Shown here piece by piece: positions 9,835 through 16,758 of a DNA stretch of 33,886 bases. Source of the DNA: Streptomyces longispororuber (lineage in GTDB: Bacteria; Actinomycetota; Actinomycetes; Streptomycetales; Streptomycetaceae). Location of the stretch: positions 1 through 33,886 of the forward strand of contig NZ_BNBT01000095.1 of NCBI RefSeq assembly GCF_014656095.1. The letters are read 5' to 3'. The notes under the pieces were generated by a model that saw only the letters and a list, made by a program, of their open reading frames with translations, did no database searches and was not told the DNA's origin. Position 1 is the stretch's first letter. Every line of letters starts with the position of its first letter. The position numbers and the translations under genes are program-made.

Positions 9835-9982
9835 GGAGAGGTCTCCCTTACGGGCTTGCGGGGACGCGTACGAGGGGATGTCTCCGCGCGCGTACGCGGT
9901 GTCTGTCGAGCGTGGTCCTACGGGTGCGAGTGCGGCGCGAGTGCCGGTGCGGGTAGGTGTCCGCGGGTTCGGCTCTACCCGT

Positions 9983-10047
9983 GGGTGCGCGTCCGCCCGC
10001 GGGTGCGCGTCTGCCTGCGTACGGGTGCCTGCCCGCGGGCGCGCACG
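9983..10047. repeat. Degenerate tandem repeat GGGTGCGCGTCYGCC between SIS gene and manA
   Basis: Imperfect units starting at about 9983, 10001 and 10023, plus a degraded fourth near 10046, share GGGTGC followed by G/C-rich sequence. It fills much of the 261-bp gap between the SIS-domain gene and manA. A minus-strand 83-codon frame (9848-10099) crosses it, but its Arg/Pro-rich product looks like repeat translation, not a protein. Confidence 0.5.
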
Positions 10048-10095
10048 GGTGCGGGTACGGCCGCGGGTGGGACGGCGCCGGTGCGAGGGCCGGGG

Positions 10096-11250
10096 TCATG
10101 ATCGGTCTCCGGAGGCGACCGCCAGGTAAACGGCGGCGAAATCCGTGAGGGCGATCAACTCGGCGACGCGCTCCAGGTCGTCGCCGTCGTCCGGGTCGAG
10201 CTCACTGAGGGCGACGTCGTGGCTCTGCGCCAGCTCGCGGGCCGCGGGGGCGGCGGTGAGGCCGCCCGCATCGGCGGGGCGGTCGCGCAGCAGGACGGCG
10301 CGGGGCCGCAGGAGGGCCGCGTCCTCGACGCGGTCGCGGAAGAAGTCGTCGCCGTCGGCGCCGCCGGCGGGCCCCTGCCCGAGCAGCGCGGCGTGCGCGG
10401 GCAGGGCTTCGGGGAGCTCGGCGGCGAGCGCCGGGTGCCCGGCGAGCTCGGCGAGGGTGGCCGCGAACCGCCGGCCGACCGGGCCCGCGGTCGGGCCCTC
10501 CGTCCAGATCAGCGGCAGCGCCTCGGACAGCTCGGCGGCGAGGGTCTTCGCGGGGTTGCTGTACGTCGCGACAGCGGGGCCGCACCGCTCCGCGACGGCG
10601 TCGAGGCGGTCGGCGACCTTCTGGAGCGTCTCGGTGGGGGCGCTGAGCAGGCCGGTGCGGTCGAACAGGGCCAGGAGCGGGGTGAGCAGGGCCCACAGGG
10701 TGCCGGGGGCGGCGGTGGGGGCCTCGGTGCCAAAGGGGGCGTCGGCGGCGGGCTGCGGTGACAGGGCCATCGGGACGGCGAGGCCGTGGGCGCCGCGGAC
10801 GCCCTCGGTGAGCGGCGAGCGGGCCGGTGCCACCGCGACGACGGTGCAGCCGCGGCGGTAGGCCTGCTCGGCGAGGAGGGTCAGGCCCGGCTCGGAACCG
10901 TCCGGCGTGGCGATGAGCAGCAGGTCCACCGAGCCGACCCAGCCGGGCAGGGCCCAGCGCAGGGCGCCCGCGGCGGGGGCCACGCCCGTGGGGGCGAGCC
11001 GGACGACGGGCGAAGTGGTGCCCACGAGCGCGTCCAGGAGGTCGGCGACGCCGGTGGCCGCGGTGCCGGGGCCCGCGAGGAGGACGGCGCGGGGGCGGCC
11101 GTCCGGCTTCAGGTCCGTGACCCCGGCCTCCGTGGCGTGCCGGATCGCCGTCCGTACGCGGGCACCGGCTTCGGCGGCGCCGCGCAGCAGCTCGTGCCGG
11201 TCGGCGCGGACGAGGTCGTCGGGGGCGTCAAGAAGTGACTCGTCGAGCAT
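10096..11250 (-). CDS. SIS-domain protein, phosphosugar isomerase-like
   Basis: The 384-aa protein has a sugar isomerase (SIS) type fold. The first half holds a nucleotide- or sugar-phosphate-binding stretch, VLLAGPGTAATG (56-67), and a TPDGSEPGL turn (115-123) where SIS proteins usually bind the phosphate with Ser/Thr residues. The second half is Ala/Leu-rich with a helical arrangement like bifunctional glucose/mannose-6-phosphate isomerases. The key catalytic His/Glu of those enzymes is not obvious to me, so catalysis is uncertain. Its place between phosphomannomutase and manA is conserved across actinobacteria (Rv3256c in M. tuberculosis, from memory), which points to a role in mannose-phosphate metabolism. 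The ATG has GGAGG 9 nt upstream. Confidence 0.82.
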   Translation of the reverse strand: MLDESLLDAPDDLVRADRHELLRGAAEAGARVRTAIRHATEAGVTDLKPDGRPRAVLLAGPGTAATGVADLLDALVGTTSPVVRLAPTGVAPAAGALRWALPGWVGSVDLLLIATPDGSEPGLTLLAEQAYRRGCTVVAVAPARSPLTEGVRGAHGLAVPMALSPQPAADAPFGTEAPTAAPGTLWALLTPLLALFDRTGLLSAPTETLQKVADRLDAVAERCGPAVATYSNPAKTLAAELSEALPLIWTEGPTAGPVGRRFAATLAELAGHPALAAELPEALPAHAALLGQGPAGGADGDDFFRDRVEDAALLRPRAVLLRDRPADAGGLTAAPAARELAQSHDVALSELDPDDGDDLERVAELIALTDFAAVYLAVASGDRS

Positions 11251-11331
11251 GGGGGCGGCCTCCGATCACCGGGCGCGGCGGGTATGCGGCTGGGCGTACG
11301 TGGGAACGCGCGCCTCGCCCTCGTCTGATCC

Positions 11332-11508
11332 TTACTCGGGGCGGCGGGCCTCGTCGACCAGGAGCACGGGGATGCCGTCGCGGACCGGGTAGGCGAGACC
11401 GCAGTCGGTGCCCTCGGCGGTGCAGACCAGCTCGGTGTCCGTCTCCTTGAGGGGGGCGTGGCAGGCCGGGCAGGCGAGGATCTCCAGGAGGCCGGCTTCG
11501 AGCGGCAT
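11332..11508 (-). CDS. Trm112-family small zinc-ribbon protein
   Basis: The 58-aa protein has the Trm112/UPF0434 signature: LLEILACPACHAPL at the N-terminus, a CPxC pair (Cys13 and Cys16), then Cys29 and Cys36, and the closing YPVRDGIPVLL (40-50). Proteins of this family are small activators or partners of methyltransferases in archaea and eukaryotes. The bacterial role is not established. I start it at the ATG at 11508, with AAGGGA 7 nt upstream. A longer frame upstream runs through low-complexity sequence and repeats and is not coding-like. The stop is TAA, rare here. It is 81 bp upstream of the SIS gene and probably cotranscribed with it. Confidence 0.9.
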   Translation of the reverse strand: MPLEAGLLEILACPACHAPLKETDTELVCTAEGTDCGLAYPVRDGIPVLLVDEARRPE

Positions 11509-11660
11509 GGGGCGGGTCCCTTCGGGTGGTCGGTGAGGTCCGCCCAGCCTATCGCTGACCTGGGGGCCTCGGGCGGGGCCGGGGCGGGGGCTTCGCCCCC
11601 TTGCCCCCTGCCCCCCGCCTTGTTCTGGTGTGCTGTTCGGTTTCGGGTGCGGGTCGGTGG

Positions 11661-11769
11661 GGCGTTCGTGCCCACCCGTTCCGCCCTGCGGAACGCCTGC
11701 CCACGAACGCCGGGCGGTGTCGTTCACCGTTCCGCCCGCGGAACGCCCGGCCACAAACGCCGGGCGGTG
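11661..11769. repeat. Nested palindrome with a duplicated ~43-bp unit downstream of manB
   Basis: CGTTCCGCCCTGCGGAACG and the following sequence up to CGGGCGGTG occur at 11677-11719 and again, slightly changed, at 11728-11769. In the first copy GGCGTTCGTG (11661-11670) pairs with CACGAACGCC (11702-11711) around an inner GTTCCGC/GCGGAAC stem, giving a long two-tier hairpin. It lies in the 285-bp gap between manB and the Trm112 gene and may end or attenuate the manB transcript. The ACGCCGGGCGG core resembles the ACGCCGGACGG core of the repeats at 27606 and 31563. Confidence 0.6.
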
Positions 11770-11793
11770 CGTGCGAGCCCCGAATACGCCGGG

Positions 11794-13158
11794 TCAGGCC
11801 CTGATGATCGCCAGGGCTGCGTCGCGGATCTTCTCCATGGTCTGGGCGTCGCGGGCCTCGGCGTTCAGGCGGAGCAGGGGCTCCGTGTTCGACGGGCGGA
11901 CGTTGAACCACCAGTCGGCCGCCGTGACGGTCAGGCCGTCCAACTCGTCGAGGGTGACGCCGTCCTGTCCCTCGTACGCGGCCTTGACCGCGGCGAGGCG
12001 GGCCTTCTGGTCGGTCACCGTGGAGTTGATCTCGCCCGAGCCGACGTAGCGGTCGTACTGCTCCACCAGGCCGGACAGCGGGCCCTCCTGGCCGCCGAGG
12101 GCGGCGAGGACGTGGAGCGCGGCCAGCATGCCCGTGTCCGCGTTCCAGAAGTCGCGGAAGTAGTAGTGCGCGGAGTGTTCGCCGCCGAAGATCGCGCCGG
12201 TCTTGGCCATCTCCTCCTTGATGAAGGAGTGCCCCACGCGGGTGCGCACCGGGGTGCCGCCGCACTCGCGCACGACCTCGGGCACCGACCAGGACGTGAT
12301 CAGGTTGTGGATGACCGTGCCCGAGCCGCCGTGCTTGGCGAGCTCGCGGCCGGCCACCAGGGCGGTGATCGCCGACGGGGAGACCGGGTCGCCGTTCTCG
12401 TCGACCACGAAGCAGCGGTCCGCGTCGCCGTCGAAGGCGATGCCGATGTCGGCGCCCTCCTCGCGGACGCGCTGCTGGAGGTCCACGATGTTCGCCGGGT
12501 CCAGGGGGTTCGCCTCGTGGTTCGGGAACGTGCCGTCCAGCTCGAAGTACATCGGTACGAGGGTGAGCGGCAGGCCTTCGAAGACGGTGGGGACGGTGTG
12601 GCCGCCCATGCCGTTGCCCGCGTCGACGACGACCTTCAGGGGGCGGATGGCCGTCAGGTCCACCAGGGAGCGCAGGTGGGCCGCGTAGTCCTTGAGGGTG
12701 TCGCGCTGCGTGCGGGTGCCCGGGGTGGCTGCGGGCTCCGGGGCGCCCGTCTCGGCCCAGGACTCGACGAGCGCGCGGATGTCGGCGAGGCCGGTGTCCT
12801 GGCCGACCGGGGCGGCGCCCGCGCGGCACATCTTGATGCCGTTGTACTGCGCCGGGTTGTGGGAGGCGGTGAACATCGCGCCGGGCAGGTCCAGCGCGCC
12901 CGAGGCGTAGTAGAGCTGGTCCGTGGAGCACAGGCCGATCTCGGTGACGTCCACGCCGAGGGCGGTCGCGCCGCGCGCGAAGGCGCCGGAGAGGCCGGGT
13001 GACGAGGGGCGCATGTCGTGGCCGACGACGATCGCGTTCGCACCCGTCACCCGTGCGAAGGCGGCGCCGAACAGCTCGGCGAGGTGCTCGTCCCACTGGT
13101 CCGGGACCACCCCGCGTACGTCGTACGCCTTCACGATCTGGGACAGATCAGCAGCCAC
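11794..13158 (-). CDS. manB: Phosphomannomutase (alpha-D-phosphohexomutase family)
   Basis: The cytosolic enzyme converts mannose 6-phosphate to mannose 1-phosphate, supplying GDP-mannose for glycoproteins and envelope glycans. The 454-aa product begins at a GTG with GAGGAAGGG upstream. Visible motifs are IVKAYDVRGVVPD (8-20), the phospho-serine loop FTASHNP (Ser99), the metal loop DGDADR (Asp243, Asp245, Asp247), the sugar-specificity loop GEHSAH (326-331) and the phosphate-binding RPSNTEPLLR (421-430). All catalytic elements are intact. It heads the minus-strand series manB, Trm112, SIS, manA, CDF, though the 285-bp palindrome-bearing gap after it may separate it transcriptionally. Some phosphoglucomutase activity cannot be excluded from sequence. 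Confidence 0.95.
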   Translation of the reverse strand: MAADLSQIVKAYDVRGVVPDQWDEHLAELFGAAFARVTGANAIVVGHDMRPSSPGLSGAFARGATALGVDVTEIGLCSTDQLYYASGALDLPGAMFTASHNPAQYNGIKMCRAGAAPVGQDTGLADIRALVESWAETGAPEPAATPGTRTQRDTLKDYAAHLRSLVDLTAIRPLKVVVDAGNGMGGHTVPTVFEGLPLTLVPMYFELDGTFPNHEANPLDPANIVDLQQRVREEGADIGIAFDGDADRCFVVDENGDPVSPSAITALVAGRELAKHGGSGTVIHNLITSWSVPEVVRECGGTPVRTRVGHSFIKEEMAKTGAIFGGEHSAHYYFRDFWNADTGMLAALHVLAALGGQEGPLSGLVEQYDRYVGSGEINSTVTDQKARLAAVKAAYEGQDGVTLDELDGLTVTAADWWFNVRPSNTEPLLRLNAEARDAQTMEKIRDAALAIIRA

Positions 13159-13215
13159 GGTCAGCCCTTCCTCGACGTTCTGCACTCCATGCCGCACCTT
13201 CGCCCGGCGGTCCCC

Positions 13216-13221
13216 AAACTA
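13216..13221 (-). promoter_or_regulatory. Candidate manB -10 element
   Basis: TAGTTT on the minus strand, followed by GGGG, fits a streptomycete -10 and would place the start near 13209, a leader of about 50 nt. No convincing -35 is visible. The rest of the 296-bp gap 13159-13454 holds two CAGATCAGGG repeats and the hairpin at 13348-13363. Confidence 0.3.
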
Positions 13222-13347
13222 CCTCCAACCGCTGACGGGCGGTGGTGATGGAGTGACAGATCAGGGTCGCGTCCGGGTCGGTCGGGGGCAGATCAGGGGC
13301 AGGCTCGGGGTCGTGTTCGAGGTTGACGTCCGGCCTGCCCGTCTGTC

Positions 13348-13363
13348 GGCCCCGTCAGGGGCC
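13348..13363 (-). terminator. Perfect hairpin downstream of the lactate permease gene
   Basis: GGCCCC, a GTCA loop and GGGGCC form a perfect 6-bp stem 92 bp after the stop of the lactate permease gene, within the gap before manB's promoter. Both genes are on the minus strand, so it would keep permease transcripts out of manB. Confidence 0.5.
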
Positions 13364-13454
13364 TTCTGCCCCGTTCGTCACGTCTGACCCATGAAGCCCA
13401 CCGGGCTCCTCGGATTCGTCGGCCCCTCCCGTCCTGCTCGCGCTCTCCGCCGCG

Positions 13455-15071
13455 TCAGGGCAGCATCCAGCCGAGCGCCGCCGTGCTCTGGCCCACCACG
13501 ATCAGGCACATCAGGAGCAGCAGCCCGAGGCTCCAGGGCAGCACCTTGCGGAGCAGGTCGCCCTCCTTGCCCGTGAGGCCGACGGCCGCGCAGGCGATGG
13601 TCAGGTTCTGCGGGGAGATCATCTTGCCGAGCACGCCGCCCGAGCTGTTGGCGGCGGCGAGCAGTTCGGGCGACAGCCCCGACTGCTCGGCCGCGGTCAC
13701 CTGGAGGGCACCGAACAGCGCGTTCGCGGAGGTGTCCGAGCCGGACACGGCCACGCCGAACCAGCCGAGCACCGGGGACAGGAAGGCCAGGCCCGCGCCC
13801 GCGTCCGCCACGAAGTGCCCGATGGTGGCGGCCTGCCCGGAGAGGTTCATGACGTACGCGAGGGCGAGGACGCTCGTCACCGTGAGGATCGCGTACCGCA
13901 GTTCGTGGACGGTCGCCGCCCATTCCCGTGCCGCCACGCGCGCGTGGACGCCGAGGATCGCCGCCGTCGCGCATCCGGCGAGCAGCACGAGCGTGCCGCC
14001 GGTCGCCACCAGGGGCAGCGAGAAGACGTTGCCGCCGACCGGGTCGCCCGCGGGGTCGGCGACGTCCAGGAACGGCCAGTCGACGGTGCGGGTGGCCTCG
14101 GCCAGGACGTCCTTGACGGGCGGGATCTGGGCCACGGAGAAGACCGCGACGATCAGGGCGTACGGGGCGTAGGCGCGCAGCACGTCCGCGCGCGGGTCGT
14201 CGTGGTCGAGGTCCTCGCTGCGGGCGCCGGTCAGGACGGCGGCCCGTACGGGCTCGGCGGCGGGCCTGCGCGCCTGCGGCACGGCCACGAGCGCGCCCGC
14301 GCCCGCCAAGGCGGCGGCGATGTCCGCGAGTTGCGCGGAGACGTAGTTGGAGGCCACGAACTGTGCGACGGCGAACGCGAAGCCGCACGCCGTCGCGGGC
14401 AGCCAGGTCTCGCGCAGGCCGCGGCGCCCGTCCACCAGGGCGACCAGGAGCAGCGGCACGACCAGCGCGAGCAGCGGCGTCTGGCGGCCGACCACGGAGG
14501 CGACGGTGTCCAGGGGGATGCCGGTGACCTGGGCGAGCGTCACCACGGGCGTGCCCATGGCGCCGAAGGCCACGGGCGCGGTGTTGGCGACGAGGGCGAC
14601 GACCGCGGCGCGGACCGGGTCGAAGCCAAGGGCGACGAGCATCACCGCGCTGATCGCGACGGGCGCGCCGAACCCGGCGAGCGCCTCGAGCAGCGCGCCG
14701 AAGCAGAAGGCGATGACGAGCGCCTGGACGCGCGGGTCGTCGGAGAGACGGCCGAAGGAGCGGCGCAGGACGTCGAAGTGCCGGGTGCGGACGGTCATGC
14801 GGTACACCCACAGGGCGTTGACGACGATCCACAGGATGGGGAAGAGCCCGAAGGCGGCGCCCTGTGCGGCGCTTGCGGCGGTCTGGCCGAGGGGCATGCC
14901 GAACGCGAGCCAGGCGACCGCGGCGGCGACGCCGAGGCCGATGGGCCCCGCCAGGTGCGCCCGCATGCGGACGCCGCCGAGGAGGACCAGGACGGTCAGC
15001 AGGGGCAGGGTCGCGACGAGTGCGGACAGGCCGAGCGAGTCGGCTACGGGCTCCAGTTCCTGGACGAACAT
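13455..15071 (-). CDS. lctP: L-lactate permease (LctP/LldP) family transporter
   Basis: The 538-aa polytopic protein has about 13-14 hydrophobic segments. The family signature is FGALLEALAGFGAPVA (124-139), followed by a GFDPVRAAVVALVANTAPV-type region and, near the C-terminus, SGSDTSANALFG and an SSGGVLGKMISPQNL motif. Members import lactate or glycolate with protons. The ATG has GGGGAGG 5 nt upstream. No lactate dehydrogenase (lldEFG or lldD) is adjacent. The gene interrupts the otherwise conserved manB - DUF3499 neighbourhood and is bordered by a hairpin on one side and an 8-bp tandem repeat on the other. This suggests later insertion, but its base composition looks native. Confidence 0.9.
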   Translation of the reverse strand: MFVQELEPVADSLGLSALVATLPLLTVLVLLGGVRMRAHLAGPIGLGVAAAVAWLAFGMPLGQTAASAAQGAAFGLFPILWIVVNALWVYRMTVRTRHFDVLRRSFGRLSDDPRVQALVIAFCFGALLEALAGFGAPVAISAVMLVALGFDPVRAAVVALVANTAPVAFGAMGTPVVTLAQVTGIPLDTVASVVGRQTPLLALVVPLLLVALVDGRRGLRETWLPATACGFAFAVAQFVASNYVSAQLADIAAALAGAGALVAVPQARRPAAEPVRAAVLTGARSEDLDHDDPRADVLRAYAPYALIVAVFSVAQIPPVKDVLAEATRTVDWPFLDVADPAGDPVGGNVFSLPLVATGGTLVLLAGCATAAILGVHARVAAREWAATVHELRYAILTVTSVLALAYVMNLSGQAATIGHFVADAGAGLAFLSPVLGWFGVAVSGSDTSANALFGALQVTAAEQSGLSPELLAAANSSGGVLGKMISPQNLTIACAAVGLTGKEGDLLRKVLPWSLGLLLLMCLIVVGQSTAALGWMLP

Positions 15072-15126
15072 GCGGGCCTCCCCGGGTGCCGCGGCCTCGC
15101 GAAGAGTGCGGGATCACGGTGGGGGC

Positions 15127-15193
15127 ATGGTCAGGTCCGCGTGAACGGGACGTCAATGGGGCGTGCGGGGCTGGTCGTTCAGCGGTGAACAAC
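15127..15193 (-). promoter_or_regulatory. Candidate promoter and operator for the lactate permease gene
   Basis: On the minus strand TTGACG (15151-15156) and GACCAT (15127-15132) are 18 bp apart, giving a leader of about 50 nt. Just upstream, GTCGTTCA (15174-15181) and TGAACAAC (15186-15193) form an inverted repeat with a 4-bp centre and one mismatch, the size of a GntR- or TetR-type operator. No regulator gene is adjacent. Confidence 0.4.
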
Positions 15194-15272
15194 GCGTGTC
15201 TACGGAGAGGGTGGCGGAGAGGGGCGGTGGCCGTGCGGGCCACCCGGGGTGCTCAGGTCTCGCCCTAGCGCC

Positions 15273-15342
15273 GCCGTGTCGCCGTGTCGCCGTGCCGCCG
15301 TGCCGCCGTGCCGCCGTGCCGCCGTGCCGCCGTGCCGCCGTG
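15273..15342. repeat. 8-bp tandem repeat (GCCGTGCC), about 8.7 copies
   Basis: Two GCCGTGTC units (15273-15288) are followed by six perfect GCCGTGCC units (15289-15336) and a partial GCCGTG. It lies in the 365-bp gap between the lactate permease start and the DUF3499 stop. The rest of the gap (15343-15436, and 15194-15272) shows no supported gene. Confidence 0.95.
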
Positions 15343-15436
15343 AGCCTCGCCGGGTACGCCTCGCCGAGCAAGCCCATCGGGCGCGCCGTGCCGGGTGCGT
15401 CCCGCGGGGCCCGGCGTACGCGTCCCGCGTGTCGGC

Positions 15437-15862
15437 TCAGGACTCCGGTGAGCGCAGTACCCGCAGGTGCCCGCGGCGGGCGACCTCCATGGGGTCCGCC
15501 CCGCGCGCACCGCTCCCGCCGGCCTCCGCGGCACGTTCCTGCGGCCGGGCCGCCTCCCGTACGGCGTTGGCCAGCGCTTCGAGGTCGTCGCCGCTGGGGC
15601 GGGCCGGGCCCGAGCCGTCGGCGAGCCGGACGACCTCCCAGCCGCGCGGCGCGGTCAGGCGCTCGGAGTGCTCGGCGCACAGGTCATAGCAGTGGGGTTC
15701 GGCGTAGGTGGCGAGGGGGCCGAGGACCGCGGTCGAGTCGGCGTAGACGTACGTCAGCGTCGCGACGGCGGGTCGGCCGCAAGCGGTGCGCGAACAGCGA
15801 CGTACAGGGCTCACGACGTTGGACGGTACCGCACTCTTGAGCGGGCCGCGACGACTCTCCAC
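15437..15862 (-). CDS. DUF3499 family protein, probable zinc ribbon
   Basis: The 141-aa conserved actinobacterial protein has no known function. Four cysteines and two histidines are arranged as CSRTAC (Cys23, Cys28) and PHCYDLCAEH (His57, Cys58, Cys62, His65), which looks like a zinc-binding knuckle. The start is the GTG at 15862, because GGGGAG lies 8 nt upstream. A second GTG at 15814, just before SPVRRCS, has no site. The C-terminal 55 residues are Ala/Arg-rich and probably disordered. In M. tuberculosis the homologue (Rv3258c, from memory) also lies between phosphomannomutase and a divergent zincin-like gene. Confidence 0.88.
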   Translation of the reverse strand: MESRRGPLKSAVPSNVVSPVRRCSRTACGRPAVATLTYVYADSTAVLGPLATYAEPHCYDLCAEHSERLTAPRGWEVVRLADGSGPARPSGDDLEALANAVREAARPQERAAEAGGSGARGADPMEVARRGHLRVLRSPES

Positions 15863-16109
15863 CAGGTCACTCCCCCGTGTCGTGCTGTGATCCCGCCCAC
15901 AGGGTGTCCGGAAAGCGCCGCTCTGACCTGCGGTGACACAAGGGACCAGCGGGGCTTGAGGTGTTGGACCCGGTCGTGACCCGGAGCAAATACTGCCAAT
16001 CGGGGCGAGATCGACGGTCCCGGAGAGATACACAATCGAGCTCAAGCTTGGCTGGAATGGTCAGGAAGCGACATGCCGTGCTCCGTGCGGAAAGGGCGAT
16101 CTCGGGGAC

Positions 16110-16115
16110 TACGCT
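16110..16115 (+). promoter_or_regulatory. -10 element for a leaderless transcript of the zincin-like gene
   Basis: TACGCT fits TANNNT and ends 6 nt before the GTG at 16122. That GTG has no Shine-Dalgarno sequence, so the transcript probably starts at the start codon. The -35 region (around 16087-16092) is weak. The 259-bp divergent gap to DUF3499 shows nothing else I can assign. Confidence 0.45.
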
Positions 16116-16121
16116 TCGTCA

Positions 16122-16580
16122 GTGATGGACGACCCCGTACAGCCCCCTTCCGCCGAGCCGAGGCCCCGCCGCCGGGACCGCCACGGCCGGGGCATGCGCG
16201 GCCCCGTGGCGCCGCCCCAGGTTCCCCTCTCCGCGAGCCGCGCCGAGGCCTTCACCGACCTCGTGCAGGACTCCGTGGAGCGCCTTGAACGGCGCTGGCC
16301 GCAGCTCAACGACATCGACTTCCTGGTCCTCGAGGTGCCGCCGACCGTCGGGGGCGCCGCCGACGGTGAGTGGAGCGCGGAGGGCGTGCCGCTCGGCGGC
16401 ACGGTGACCGCGTCCGAGGGCCGGCCGGCGCGGGTCGTCGTCTACCGGCGGCCGGTCGAGATCCGCACCAAGGGGCGGGACGAGCGGGCCGCCCTCGTCC
16501 ACGAAGTGGTGGTCGAGCAGGTGGCGGAGCTGCTGGGGCTGTCGCCGGAATCCGTGGATCCGCGGTACGGGGAGGACTGA
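16122..16580 (+). CDS. Zincin-like metallopeptidase-family protein with degenerate HExxH
   Basis: The 152-aa protein belongs to the DUF1025/Zincin_1-like family. An N-terminal Arg/Pro-rich tail of about 35 residues precedes the folded part. The usual HExxH zinc motif reads HEVVV (His127, Glu128), followed by EQVAELLGLSP, so the second His is missing. As far as I recall, this substitution is typical of the actinobacterial branch. Peptidase activity is therefore doubtful, and the third ligand may differ. GTG (16122) and ATG (16125) are adjacent; the leaderless geometry favours the GTG. The homologue in M. tuberculosis (Rv3259) is next to whiB2, and the same block order holds here. Confidence 0.82.
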   Translation: MMDDPVQPPSAEPRPRRRDRHGRGMRGPVAPPQVPLSASRAEAFTDLVQDSVERLERRWPQLNDIDFLVLEVPPTVGGAADGEWSAEGVPLGGTVTASEGRPARVVVYRRPVEIRTKGRDERAALVHEVVVEQVAELLGLSPESVDPRYGED

Positions 16581-16588
16581 CCGCCCGG

Positions 16589-16740
16589 CCGCCGCACAGG
16601 CAGGCGGGACATGTCGACTGCCACACGACAGGCCGGACGCATCGACCGCCGCACAGGCAGGAACGCCCCGGCCGCCACCCGCGCGGGACCACCCGCCCTC
16701 GCAGCGCCGCCGCGCCGCCCCCCGGGACCCGGGCCCGGGG
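16589..16740. terminator. Intergenic 16-bp direct repeat and terminator hairpin between convergent genes
   Basis: CCGCCGCACAGGCAGG occurs exactly at 16589-16604 and 16646-16661. The likely terminator is CCCCGGG (16720-16726) paired with CCCGGGG (16734-16740). The zincin-like gene and the DUF5719 gene converge here with 178 bp between stops. Confidence 0.5.
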
Positions 16741-16758
16741 ACACCTCCCCGGCACCCC

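Noticed and set aside
9848..10099. 83-codon minus-strand frame overlapping the SIS gene stop as ATGA, with a GGAG upstream
   Set aside because: The start signals are tempting, but the Arg/Pro/His-rich product is translation of the GGGTGC repeat and has no protein-like pattern.
16049..16075. GGAAT-based stress promoter before the zincin-like gene
   Set aside because: The downstream element reads GTG, not GTT, and the leaderless TACGCT explains the start better.
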